Shown here piece after piece: positions 46,501 through 57,496 of a stretch of DNA of 64,000 nt (positions are counted from its first letter, which is position 1; each line of letters starts with the position of its first letter). Origin of the DNA: Macrolepiota albuminosa (taxonomy: Eukaryota; Basidiomycota; Agaricomycetes; Agaricales; Agaricaceae); the NCBI GenBank assembly GCA_027475525.1, contig JAMWFC010000009.1:434001-498000 (forward strand). The letters run 5' to 3'. Both the position numbers and the translations under genes were made by a program. The notes below the pieces were generated by a model. That model searched no databases. It was not told the origin of the DNA and was given only the letters and a program-made list of their open reading frames with translations.

Positions 46501-46758
46501 TTCGGGCAAAAGCGAGACGTCAATATATTCAAGCTCAAAATTGACGAGACGGTCGAAGATCGAATACTGACTGTAAGGCGACGCAACATCATGAGAGCAC
46601 CATTGACCTCTTCGTTCCAGCTTCAGGAGAAGAAGAGGGAACTTGCGCGGGCGGCCCTGAGCGGAGACAAGATTAAGGACATGCGTCTTGGAATGGAGGA
46701 CCTTCTTGCATTGTTCCGACCTGGTGGCAAGGATGAAGACGAGGAAGACTACGAATGA
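43585..46758 (+). CDS. SNF2-family ATPase with RING-like zinc finger, Uls1/Rad5 type
   Basis: Fourteen exons: 43585-43656, 43717-43866, 43954-44100, 44152-44423, 44476-44565, 44618-44721, 44782-45042, 45093-45189, 45240-45616, 45669-about 45828, 45877-46130, 46180-46284, 46332-46572, 46621-46758. After subtracting the 77-nt artefact the product is about 796 residues. A Ser-rich acidic N-terminus precedes the helicase motifs: I ADDMGLGKTIQTLA, II DEAHNIKN, III LTGTPMQNN, V FKAGSTGLNLTACN, VI QAFDRAHRFGQKR. A C-x2-C...C-x2-C cluster (CRVC, CLDC) sits between the two ATPase lobes, where Rad5/Rad16/Uls1 relatives carry a RING. The segment FLRIKPYSDWTTFNEQVVKP resembles Uls1. It probably acts in the nucleus on chromatin-bound, possibly SUMO-modified, proteins or in DNA damage tolerance. 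The donor after the first zinc pair is best read as a GC donor at 45829. Exon 5 ends at a GTTCGT donor. Confidence 0.88.
46418..46571. repeat. 77-nt-offset tandem duplication (probable assembly artefact)
   Basis: Exact copies begin at 46418 and 46495 inside helicase motif VI of the SNF2 gene. Removing one copy restores the reading frame through DRAHRFGQKRDVNIFKLKID to the next splice donor, which is strong evidence that it is false. Confidence 0.95.
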
Positions 46759-47167
46759 TTTTCTTGAGATCTTTTTTGGCATATATCTGTATTATAGTTG
46801 GAACGTCTGTAATTTTTGTAATCTCCAAAAGTCAGTTTGGTGTCATCCCGTCGACTTCTACCTACGGATAGATAGTGGACAGATGTTCGACAGAACCTTA
46901 ATTCCCTGTAGATATACTGCAGAGCTCACGACTAGACCTACTTACCTTTGAACATGGAAGGTAGATGATATTGTACTCACGCTGAATCAATCCGCAGTTT
47001 TCGGTTAAGAAACTACATAAGAGATTCAATGCTAGGAGTCTATGAGACTATACCCAAGCTTTGAGATTATCCACGCAAAAACCACGACTCAGCCACTAGC
47101 CACTAGGAAACACATTATATACCCATTTCACAACCCTTCTATACGACAAAATTCTAGTATCACAGCA
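46759..47167. other. Intergenic region downstream of the SNF2 gene
   Basis: AT-rich in part, with no coding signal. It probably contains the SNF2 3' UTR. Confidence 0.5.
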
Positions 47168-47830
47168 CTAAAGGAACGGATCTCCCTCCTCGTGCAACTC
47201 ACACTCCTTCCCAGCCTCCTTGCGATCAGGCCAATTGAGGGGAACGACATGCATTTCGTACTGTTGCGGCGATTTTCCACCCTCAAGGTCACTCGCGGCC
47301 GGGACGTAACGAGGACCGCATACGAAGACGTTGTCCCGGGCCTTGCGTCGCCTCATGAGCCACTTGTATGTTAACCATGCAGCGAGAGCTCCTCATAAGA
47401 TGCCGAGAACCACAAATCGGGAATGAGATAAAGGAGGCTGAACTTGCGCCCGGATTCGAGATGCGCTGCAAAACCCGTCTGCCGATTCGTGTTGGCTGGA
47501 GAGGGAGGAAGAGGAGATGTAGAGATGCTCGATGCTTGCGAAAGGGTTTGCGGATGTCCTGATAGACGGTGCAGTTATCACGATTGTAATCTCCACGACA
47601 GGTGAAATCGTAGGTGGGGCGTGTATCAGACCCAGAGCCAGAGCCGTCGCGGGTTAAGGTTGGGGTTGGGCAGGGATTGGGAGCTAGGGCGGGGACAGGG
47701 GAGCGGGAGCGGGAGTTTGAACTTGGACACAAGCACGGGTATGGGCACGGGCCAGCGCAAGAGCAGTTGACGAGGTCATCGTATCTGGCCTGGAAGCGGA
47801 CGAGGGCGCTTATAATTCTAGTTCAGGGTC
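47168..47830 (-). pseudogene. Remnant of a single-pass membrane protein gene
   Basis: Read leftward. A Cys/Pro-rich stretch (NCSCAGPCPYPCLCPSS, THR-type TYDFTCRGDYNRDNCTVYQ) is followed, in another frame, by a Ser-rich spacer (YISSSSLSSQHESADG). A hydrophobic helix follows (SRFVVLGIL-stop-GALAAWLTYKWL), then a basic, stop-transfer-like MRRRKARDN and a cytoplasmic tail (FVCGPRYVPAASDLEGGKSP) ending at 47168. The in-frame TGA within the membrane segment and the frame change near 47580 suggest decay. An unrecognised intron could explain the latter. The family is unknown to me. Confidence 0.45.
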
Positions 47831-47938
47831 GGATTCGAACCGGCGTTTGAGGGGGATTTGAGGTGAGTGCCGCCAGAGGGAGATGTGATGTATTGTGCGC
47901 TATTCGCCCTTATCATCGTCCATCTTATCTCAAATATA

Positions 47939-48484
47939 TTGGTGGTTTAGTTATATGATGTGCGGTTAGGTTATCCAATAGTTTTAGTGTAGAATATAGC
48001 TGCTGGTCTGCGTAGGTCTCGGTCCTCAAAGACGGAAAGGTGCTGTAGATGACTGATGCTGAGTACTGGTTTTAAGTTTCCCATGTATAACAAGCAGTAA
48101 ACGACGGATGGGGTACCAGGTATGACGAGTTCTGCTCCTGTTGAAGTTGGAGGTTGACGTAGAAATATTGAATCTAAGCTCGCAGAGTTGGCAGAGTCTC
48201 GGAGCCAGTGATAAGCCAGACCTTCAACTTCGGGCAAAAAGTAATTTAGAGTGGCCTGTCCATGGGAAGTAGCACTTAGGCCTGAGGCTCAGCGCTAAAG
48301 CCCGCAGGGCGACAGAATATGATACTTTGGTCGAGATAGATCAGGCGTAATGATGCGCGCTAGATATCCAAGATTCTTAGCTGGGAAGGTACCGCTGTGA
48401 CCTGTCTGTATGGGTTGCGCAGATTAGATGTGGTCATATTCTACACTAAGACTTTTTGTAATCTTCATATAACTAAACCACCAA
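47939..48484. mobile_element. 546-bp element with terminal inverted repeats (MITE-like)
   Basis: The outer 20 bases TTGGTGGTTTAGTTATATGA at 47939 recur exactly in reverse complement at 48465-48484. A second inverted match (TTAGTGTAGAATAT) lies about 45 bases inside each end. The interior contains an 88-codon minus-strand ORF (48237-47971) with no recognisable product. The flanks show no clean target duplication. The last codons of the TVP38 remnant run into its right terminus. Confidence 0.72.
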
Positions 48485-49589
48485 CATTAAATAGAACGAA
48501 TACAGTGTCTGGGATGGCATGAGATGAGATGAGATAGGATAAGATTGGATGCGATGGGATGCGATGGACGACAATGACGACGACGAGAGCGCAGCGGCCG
48601 GGAGTGTTATGACGGAAGCGTTGCTGTTAGTGGCATGTTGTCTGCTGAGCCGGAGGCGGATGACGAAGATGTCGAGGTTGGCGATGCTGCGCGCTAGTTT
48701 TGCTTGTCTGTTTGAGGCGGGTGTTTATAATTGGTTTGTTAGATTCGATGTGTGGTTTTGTTGTTGAGATTCCAAATTTAAATGTCAAATTTAGGTTTAG
48801 AAGTTGAGATTTAAAATGGGGAGGAGAACGAACCTGGCTTTGTGCCTCTCGATGACGGCAGGTTTTACTTTGTTCATCATCTAGTAAATATACCACATTG
48901 CGAGGAAGGTGATGAGGATTGTTATAGCGAGGACGTCGGTTATGATTCGACTCTTGGTGCCGGTAGTGCCTGAAGGTGGAGTCAATTGTTGTACGCGTTG
49001 TTAAGGATTTAGAAGGAAATCCGAGGGATTGTTCAGCACTCACCAGTCGCCTACGGTTCTAGAAGTAAACCGAGATACATGATAATAAACTGTTTGGGCA
49101 TGGACAGAATAGCAACGAGAGAGAAGACAAAGATGCCCATGCCGCACGTCAAGAAAACCGCGGTCATGACTTTTGACGAAGCATTAGTTGCCTATCGGAT
49201 ACTGCCCCAGACGAGGCCGCAGAGGATGACGACGATCTCATGGCCAAAGAGCGAGGGGAAGCAGATGAGGAAGAGGATGCCAATGGGGACGAGCCAGCCA
49301 AGCCTAAGGTCGTGCAGCAAGCGTGTTGCAGGCGTGAGCCAGTCGACGATTTGTTTGTGATAGATAGTAATGAGCTCCGTGAGCACGAGAACGACGATCA
49401 GCGCCACATAATACCCTGTCCCTGCGGATTAGTGAAGACACATGGACCATAGAGTAGAGAAACGCACAGAGCCCCTGCGTACCCAAAACCTCTAGCAGCT
49501 AAGCGCCTTACGAAGGGTACGACAACGACGACGACATGGAGATCACTGCGATCACACGCTGGGAACGACGTCGCTGAGGATGTTCTCAC
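48473..49589 (-). pseudogene. TVP38/TMEM64 (DedA-like, VTT domain) gene remnant
   Basis: Read leftward. GYYVALIVVLVLTELITIYH, KQIVDWLTPATRLLHDLRLG and VPIGILFLICFPSLFGHEIV followed by VILCGLVWG are typical of the fungal Golgi protein Tvp38. After VWG the central third of the domain (the segment with the conserved F/YxxxR and Gly motifs) is missing. The sequence jumps to VMTAVFLTCGMGIFVFSLVA, ILSMPKQFIIMYLGLLLE, then after an intron TKSRIITDVLAITILITFLA, MWYIY and NKVKPAVIERHKARQAKLAR. In-frame TAG codons occur in EP-stop-ATG and YIY-stop-MMN. With the internal loss and at least two stops the gene should be inactive, unless an intact copy exists elsewhere. Its C-terminus extends into the adjacent inverted-repeat element. 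Confidence 0.7.
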
Positions 49590-50036
49590 AATAGCTGTGA
49601 ATGTCTAAAGAGAAAATGAATCAACCGGGCACGGTTGACACCAAGGCAGATGTGTGACGTACGACGTGTGACTGGGCGCGTTTGGTCTAAGGAGAACTAA
49701 AGAAAATTGGGAACTTGGTCACGAGGTCTGCTTGTCCTGTCCGGTGGATGCCTGTGGACAATACAAAATCTAGAGAACCATTTTTCGTAATCACAGACCG
49801 TCGATGGACAAAGTCATCCTGGTTCGAGGGTGGCGCAACAAGGGCCATTTTGTTTTCCGCCAGTTCTTATGCAATTAGGCGGCACGAGACAATAAATGAT
49901 GCATTCACATGTTTGAGGCTATGCAGCAAACGAGGCCACTTCGAAGGTTTGTAATACGCAATGCTATAAGGCTGTGAAAGCTTCTGCTGTTGTACGCTCA
50001 CCACTACCTGGACAAGCCCACCACCTACGCTTACCC
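49590..50036. other. Upstream region of the ankyrin-repeat gene
   Basis: Between the leftward TVP38 remnant and the rightward ankyrin gene. No gene is seen. CpG content is still normal here. Confidence 0.5.
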
Positions 50037-53000
50037 ATGACTGACTCATGTTTTCCTGCCAATCCTGATATCTCTGGCATCGGCGTGAGGACTGCCATAT
50101 ATGCTCAGAACCTACTAAGTTTTGCTCCTGCGCTTTTAGCCCTCAAAGACGGAAGGGTATCACACACCAAGCTCGAGAGCTTTGAGACACAATCCATGAC
50201 AATTCTCATCACTGGCTTCGCCATCCTTGTTTCAACCATCATCCAAGCCCTCACCCCAGGTAGCATCACCAATTTTCATGCAACGATCGTTCTTAACCTC
50301 AGCTGGATGAATAACACAAATCTGTTCATTTACTTGCTATTCTATGTCCAGCATAGGGTCAATCTCTCCAAGGAGGAGTTCCGTGAAGAAATTGAGGAGA
50401 TGGTGGTTGTTGAAATACAGAGAGTCGATTCAGTCCTCAGGCGCCGGTGGATACATGAGATACACAAGATTTGTTCAAACCTTGTGGTGATTGTGGGCTC
50501 AGTCCACTTGACGCTCATGTCTGTAGTCGGTCTCTGGCTTTGGATCAACCCAGTTGGCTTTGGGCCTTCTAAACGATGCTCCCTTGATGCACCAACCTTC
50601 ATCTTTGGGCTACAAGCTCTACTGGGTTCTGTAGGACCCAAAGTCTGGTATATCATGATCTATTCTACCACTCTCCTCCCGATATTGAATCTCATTATTC
50701 CTGGGATTTTTTTTGAAGCAATACTCTTGTTTGTTCACAAATTTGGTAAAAAGTTGTGGAATAAATGGCGACATCGGGTCAACATGACACCAGCACTTGT
50801 GACTTTGCTTATTATCAATATTGCCTTGCTTGTTGATAATGAAGTGACAATCAAGGTCAATACAGACCAGGGAAACCTTGGTCAAGGTGAAAAAAAATGG
50901 ACATTTGGTCAGACCCTTGCCCTTCTTTTACTGCTTGTACCACTTCGTGAGCTTGTAGAATCACTGTTGGAGCGCCGTGCTGGGACACTTGGAAAAAAGT
51001 TGTATAATGCATCAAGAAAGGGAAAACTAGATATTGTTCAGTATGTACTTGATCTTGGAGCAAAGACAGATTTAGTTGGTAAGAATGTATTAATCATTCA
51101 ATACAATTTAGGGTGCTCATGTTGTTTTAGACTCATCAATTCAAATTGCATTCAAAAATGGCCATCTAAATGTTGTTGAGTTTCTACTCAAGTATAATGA
51201 AGATTCAAATACAAAAAGTGGGAAGTATTGCTTAATAATTTGCACACACTACTTATATTCTTGAGACAGAAAAGGACTGGTCTATTGAACTCAACTCAGC
51301 AGCAATGAATGGACATCTAGACATTGTCAAGCTTCTGATTAAATACAATATAAACAACAATACAAGTAAGAGCTGCTCATTATGTACTGCAGACATCTGT
51401 TGATATTGTCAATCTAGATATACATGAGTGGATTGCACTTCATTGGGCAGCAGAAGAAGGATATTTAGATATTGTGAAGCTGTTAATTAAATATAATGCA
51501 GATGTGAATGCAAAACGTAAGATTATAGCATAATAAATTTTATATTGCTGATATACTCTTTTAGACAAAAATAAGTCAAGTGCACTTCATTGTGCAGCAG
51601 CAAAAGGACATCTTGGTGTGGTAAAGCTGTTAATTGATTACAATGCAGATTTAAATGCACAAGATAAGAGTTGAACCTGATGAACTTCACATATAGCTGA
51701 CATTGAGTTGATTCAGATGATAAGCAGCAGAGTGCACTTTATGTGGCAGCCTCTAATGGGCATCTTGATATTGTAAAGTTCTTAACTGAGCACAATGCAG
51801 ATCTTAATGCAAAAAGTAAGAGTTAAATCTGATAAACTTTATATATAGCTGACATTAAGTTGATTCAGATGATAGGCAGCAGTCTGCACTTTATATAGCA
51901 GCATTCAATAAGCATCTGAATATTGTAATATTTTTGGTCAGGCACAATGCTAATGTAAATGCAAAAGGTAAAAGTTAAATCTGATAAACTTCAAATATAG
52001 CTGACATTGAATTGATTTAGATGATAGGCAGTGGTCTGCACATCATGTAGCAGCATCTAATAAGCATCTAGACATTGTAAAGTTTTTGATCAAGCATAAT
52101 GCAGATGTAAATGCAAAAAGTAAAAGTTGAATTTGATAAACTTTACATATAGCTAACATTGAGTTACTTTAGCTGATATGCAGTGGTCTGCACTTCATCT
52201 AGCAGCATACAATGGGCATTTAGACATTGTGAAGTTTTTGGTGGAGCACAATGCAGATGTGAATGCAAAAAGTAGGCTTAAGTCTGATAGACTTCACATA
52301 TAGCTGACATTAAGTTGATTCAGCTGATAGGCAGTGGTCTGCACTTTATGTGGCAGCATCTAATGGACATCTAAACATTGTGGATTTTTTGATTGAGCAC
52401 AATGCAGATGTAAATGCAAAAAGTAAGAGTTGAATAATCTGATAAACTTCACATATAGCTGACATTAAGTTGATTCAGCTGATAAGCAACAATCTGCACT
52501 TCATATAGCAGCATCAAATGGACATTTAGATATTGTAAAGTTTTTGGTTGAGCACAATGCAGATATGAATGCAAAAGATAAGAATTAATTCTATTAAATG
52601 TGATATACAGCTAACATTGTGGTAATTTAGATCATAAGCAGCAGTCTGCACTTCATGTAGCAGCATTTGATGGGCATCTGGACATTATAAAATTTTTGGT
52701 TGAGCATAATGCAGATATAAATGCAAAAAGTAAAACTTAAATTGAACATACTTTACATATAGCTAACATTAAGTTGATTTAGATGATATACAGCAGTCTG
52801 TACTTCATGTGGCAGTACTCAATGGGCATCTTAACATTGTAGAGTTTTTAGTCAAACATAATGCAGATGTAAATGCAAAAAGTAAGAGTTAAATCTAATA
52901 AACTTTATACATAGCTGACAGTGAATTGATTCAGATGATAGACAGCTGTCTGCACTTCTTATGGCAGCATCGAATGGGCATCCAGACATTGTAGAATTTT

Positions 53001-56000
53001 TGGCTGAGTACAATGCAGATTTGAATGCAAAAAGTAAAAGTTAAATCTGATAAACTTCATATATAGCTGATATTGAGTTGCATCAGCTGATAGATGGCAG
53101 TCTGCATTTCATGAAGCAGCATCCAATGGGTATCTGGACATTGTAAAGTTTATAGTTGAGCACAATGCAGATGTAAATGCAAAAGGTAGACTTAAGTTTA
53201 ATAGACTTCACATATAGCTGACATTGAGTTGATTCAGATGATAGGCAACAATCTGCACTTCATGTAGCAGCATACAATGGGCATCTTGATATTGTAGAGT
53301 TTTTGGCTAAGCACAATGTAGATCTTAATGCAAAAGGTAAGAGTTAAATCTGATAAATTTTATATATAGCTGACATTGAGTTGATTCAGATGATAGGGGG
53401 CAGTCTGCACTTCATATAGCAGCATCCAATGGGCATCTGAATATTGTAATATTTTTGGTCAAGCACAATGCTAATGTAAATGCAAAAAGTAAGATTAAAT
53501 CTGATAAACTTCAAATATAGCTGACATTGAGTTGATTTAGCTGATAGGCAGAAATCTGCACTTCATGAAGCAGCATCAAATGGGCATCTGGACATTGTGA
53601 AGTTTTTAGTTGAGCACAATGCAGATGTAAATGCAAAAAGTAAAAATTAACTCTGATAAACTTCACATATAACTGACATTGAGTTGATTCAGCTGACATT
53701 CAGTGGTCTGTGCTTTATGTGGCAGCATACAATGGGCATTTAGACATTGTAAAGTTTTTAGTTGAGCACAATGCAGATGTAAATGCAAAAAGTAAGAGTT
53801 AAATCTGATAAACTTCATATATAGCTAACATTGAATAAATTCAGTTGATATGAAGTGGTCTGTACTTCATCTTGCAGCATATAATGGGCATTTGGACATT
53901 GTAAAGTTTTTGGTTGAGCACAATGCAAATGTAAATGCAAAAGGTAAGAATTAAATCTGATAAACTTCAAGTATAGCTCTCATTTAGTTGATTCAGATGA
54001 TAGGCAGCAATCTGCACTTCATGTAGCAGCATTCAATGGGCATCTAGACATTGTAATTCTTTTGGTTGAGCATAATGCAGATGTAAATGCAAAAAGTAAC
54101 AGTTAAATCTGATAAACTTCACATATAGCTGACATTGAGTTAATTCAGCTGATATGCAGTGGTCTGTACTTTATACGGCAGCATACAATGAGCATCTGGA
54201 CATTGTAAAGTTTTTGGTTGAGCACAATGCAAATGTGAATGCAAAAGGTAAGAATTAAATCTGATAAACTTCAAGTATAGCTCTCATTTAGTTGATTCAG
54301 ATGATAAGCAGCAGTCTGCACTTCATGTAGCAGCATTTAATGGGCATCTGAACATTGTAAAGGTTTTAGTCAAGCACAATGCAGATGTAAATGCAAAAGG
54401 TAAACTCAAGTCTGAAAGACTCTATATATAGCTGACATTGAATTAATTCAGCTGACATCCAGTGGTCTGCACTCCATGTAGCAGCATCTAATGGGAATCT
54501 GGACATCTTAAAGTTTTTAGTTGAGCACAATGCAGATGTGAATGCAAAAAGTAAACTTAAGTCTAATATACTTTATATATAACTGACATTGAGTTGATTC
54601 AGCTGATAAGCAGATGTCTGCACTTTTTATAGCAGTATCTAATTGGTATCCGGATATTGTAGATTTTTTAGTTGAGCACAATGCAGATGTAAATGCAAAA
54701 GGTAAGAGTTAAATTTGATAAACTTCAATATTGCTGACATTGAGGTGATTCAGCTGATAGGGAGCAGTCTGCACTTCATGTAGCAGCATCAAATGGGCAT
54801 CTGGACATTGTAAAGGTTTTAGTCAAGCACAATGCAGATGTAAATGCAAAAGGTAAACTCAAATCTGAAAGACTCTATATATAGCTGACATTGAATTAAT
54901 TCAGCTGACATCCAGTGGTCTGCACTTCATGCAGCAGCATACAATGGGCATCTTGATATTGTAGAGTTTTTGGCTGAGCATAATGCAGATCGTAATGCAA
55001 AAGGTAAGAATTAAATTTAATAAACTTTATATATAGCTGACATTAAATTGATTTAGAAGATAGGCAGTGGTCTGCACTTTATATAGCAGCCTACAATGGA
55101 CATTTGGACATTGTAGATTTTTTAGTTGAACACAATGTAGATGTAAATGCAAAAGGTAAGAGTTAAATTTGATAAACTTCAAATATAGCTGATATTGAAT
55201 TGATTCAGCTGATAGGCAGCAGTCTGCACTTCATGTAGCAGCATGTATTGGGCATCTGGACATTGTAAAGGTTTTAGTCAAGCACAATGCAGATGTAAAT
55301 GCAAAAGGTAAACTTAAGTTTGATAAACTTCATATATAGCTGATATTGAGTTGATTTAGCTGATAGGCAGGAATCTGCACTTTATGTGGCAGCATACAAT
55401 GGGCATCTAAACATTGTAAAGTTTTTAGTTGAGCACAATGCAGATGTAAATGCAAAAAGTAAAAATTAACTCTGATAAACTTCATATATAACTGACATTG
55501 AGTTGATTCAGCTGACATTCAGTGGTCTGTGCTTTATGTGGCAGCATACAATGGGCATCTAGATATTGTAAAGTTTTTAGTTGAGCACAATGCAGATGTA
55601 AATGCAAAAAGTAAGAATTAAATCTGATAAACTTCAAGTATAGCTCTCATTTAGTTGATTCAGATGATAAGCAGCAGTCTGCACTTCATGTGGCAGCATT
55701 TAATAAGGATCTGGATATTGTAAAGTTTTTGGTTGAACACAATGCAAATATAAATGCAAAAGGTAAATTTAAGTCTAATATACTTCATATATAGCTGACA
55801 TTCAGTTGATTCAGCTGATAGGCAGCAGTGTGCACTTTATATAGCAGCATCTAATGGGAATCTGGACATAGTAAAGTTTTTGGTTGAGCATAATACAAAT
55901 GTGAATGCAAAAGGTAGATTTAGGTCTGATATACTTCACATATAGCTGACATTGAGTTGATTTAGATAATAGGCAACAATCTGCACTTCATATAGCAGCA

Positions 56001-57276
56001 TGCAATGGGCATCTTGATGTTGTAGAGTTCTTGGCTGAGCACAATGCAGATCTTAATGTAAAAGGTAAGAGTTAAATCTGATAAATTTCATATATAGCTG
56101 ACATTGAGTTGATTCAGATAATAGGCAGCAGTCTGCACTACATATAGCAGCATCCAATGGGCATCTGAATATTGTTATGTTTTTAGTCAAGCACAATGCT
56201 AATGTAAATGCAAAAGGTAAGAGTTAAATCTGATAAACCTCAAATATAGCTGACATTGAATTGATTCAGCTGATAGGCAGCAATCTGCACTTTATGTGGC
56301 AGTATACAATGAGCATCTAGACATTGTAAATTTCTTAGTTGAGCACAATGCAGATGTAAATGCAAAAGGTAAGAGTTAAATCTAATCAACTTCACATATA
56401 GCTAACATTGAGTTAATTCAGATGACATGCAATGGTCTGCAATTCATGTGGCAGCATCTAATGGGGATCTGGATATTGTAAAGTTTTTAGTTGAGCACAA
56501 TGCAGATGTGAATGCAAAAGGTAAACTTAAGTCTGATATACTTCACATATAGCTAATATTGAGTTGAATCAGCTGACAGGCAGCAATCTCCACTTTATAT
56601 AGCAGCATCTAATGGGTATCTGGATATTGTAGATTTTTTAGTTGAGTATAATGCAGATGTAAATATAAAAGGTAGACTTAAATCTGATAGACTTCACATA
56701 TAGCTGACATTGAGTTGATTCAGATGATAGACAAGAATCTGCACTTCATGTAGCAGCATGCAATGGGCATCTTAATATTGTAGAGTTTTTAGCTGGGCAC
56801 AATGCAGATCTTAATGCAAAAAGTAAGAGTTACATCTGATAAACTTCACATATAGCTGACATTGAGTTGATTCAGATAATAAGCAGCAATCTGCACTTCA
56901 TATAGCAGCATCCAATAGGCATTTGAACATTGTAATGTTTTTGATCAAGCACAATGCAGATGTGAATGCAAAAGGTAGACTTAAATCTAATATACTTCAC
57001 ATATAGCTAATATTGAGTTGAATCAGATGATAGGCAGCAATCTGCACTTTATATGGCAGCATTTAATGGGCACCTGGACATTGTTGATTTTTTAGTTAAG
57101 CATAATGCAGATGTAAATGCAAAAGGTAAGAATTAAATCTGATAAACTACAAATATAGCTGACATTGAGTTGATTCAGATGATAGGCAGCAGTCTGCACT
57201 GCATATAGCAAAACTCAATGGGCATCTGGACATTGTAGCATTTTTAAATCAGCATAATGCTACTGTAAATGTATAG
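50037..57276 (+). CDS. Multi-pass membrane protein with 42 C-terminal ankyrin repeats, one repeat per exon
   Basis: The start is [20 protein letters not shown] (50037), preferred over an upstream ATG because conserved-looking sequence begins here. Exon 1 (50037-51078) encodes about six hydrophobic segments ([111 protein letters not shown]) and the first ankyrin repeat. Then come 41 repeat exons: 51131-51217, 51270-51365, thirty-eight exons of exactly 99 nt from 51418 to 57125, and a last exon 57179-57276 ending in TAG. The consensus repeat is [20 protein letters not shown] followed by [13 protein letters not shown], 33 residues. All introns are phase 1, about 48-56 nt, with GTAAG-type donors, CTGAC branch sites and TTCAG acceptors; two have AT for GT (51664, 52578). 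The joined product is about 1694 residues. The function is unknown; ankyrin arrays bind proteins. I saw no in-frame stop in the exons I translated. Confidence 0.85.
51131..57276 (+). repeat. Tandem array of about 41 exon-intron units, period about 152 bp
   Basis: Each unit is a 99-nt ankyrin exon plus a 52-56 nt intron. Introns are as similar between units as exons, so whole exon-intron units have been duplicated. Larger blocks recur: units at 53541 and 53693 match those at 55360 and 55512, sharing an unusual intron start (GTAAAAATTAACTCTG). Units at 54301 and 54452 match those at 54754 and 54905. CpG is nearly absent throughout. Confidence 0.92.
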
Positions 57277-57496
57277 ACTAAAAAAGTTCTGCTTGATAGG
57301 AGACTCATAAAGCTGATTTTATATTGTAAGCTTTGACTAAGGTCAATTGCCATCCTACTCATGTTGCTTGAACTATTTGTGTAGTTCAACAGATAATCAA
57401 ACTACAAAAAATATAAGTATAAATAGCAAAAAAAAAACTGTGTAAAAATGTACTCTCAGATTGTTGAACTGTACAGTAAACAACTGAGGAACTGTA
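57277..57496. other. 3' flank of the ankyrin gene
   Basis: AT-rich, CpG-poor, with A-runs. It is the probable 3' UTR, ended by the foldback element. Confidence 0.4.

Noticed and set aside
47815..47860. GGATTCGAACC, resembling a tRNA T-arm on the minus strand
   Set aside because: The T stem has a mismatch, and no matching acceptor stem, anticodon arm or D arm is found at the proper distances.
53511..53699. Minus-strand 62-codon ORFs at 53511 and 55330 that resemble each other
   Set aside because: They are antisense shadows of duplicated ankyrin units, useful only as evidence for the block duplication.
51131..57276. The 152-bp periodic repeats as a CRISPR array or satellite DNA
   Set aside because: Units translate as ankyrin repeats with intron signals between them. 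Spacers are not unique, and the host is a eukaryote.
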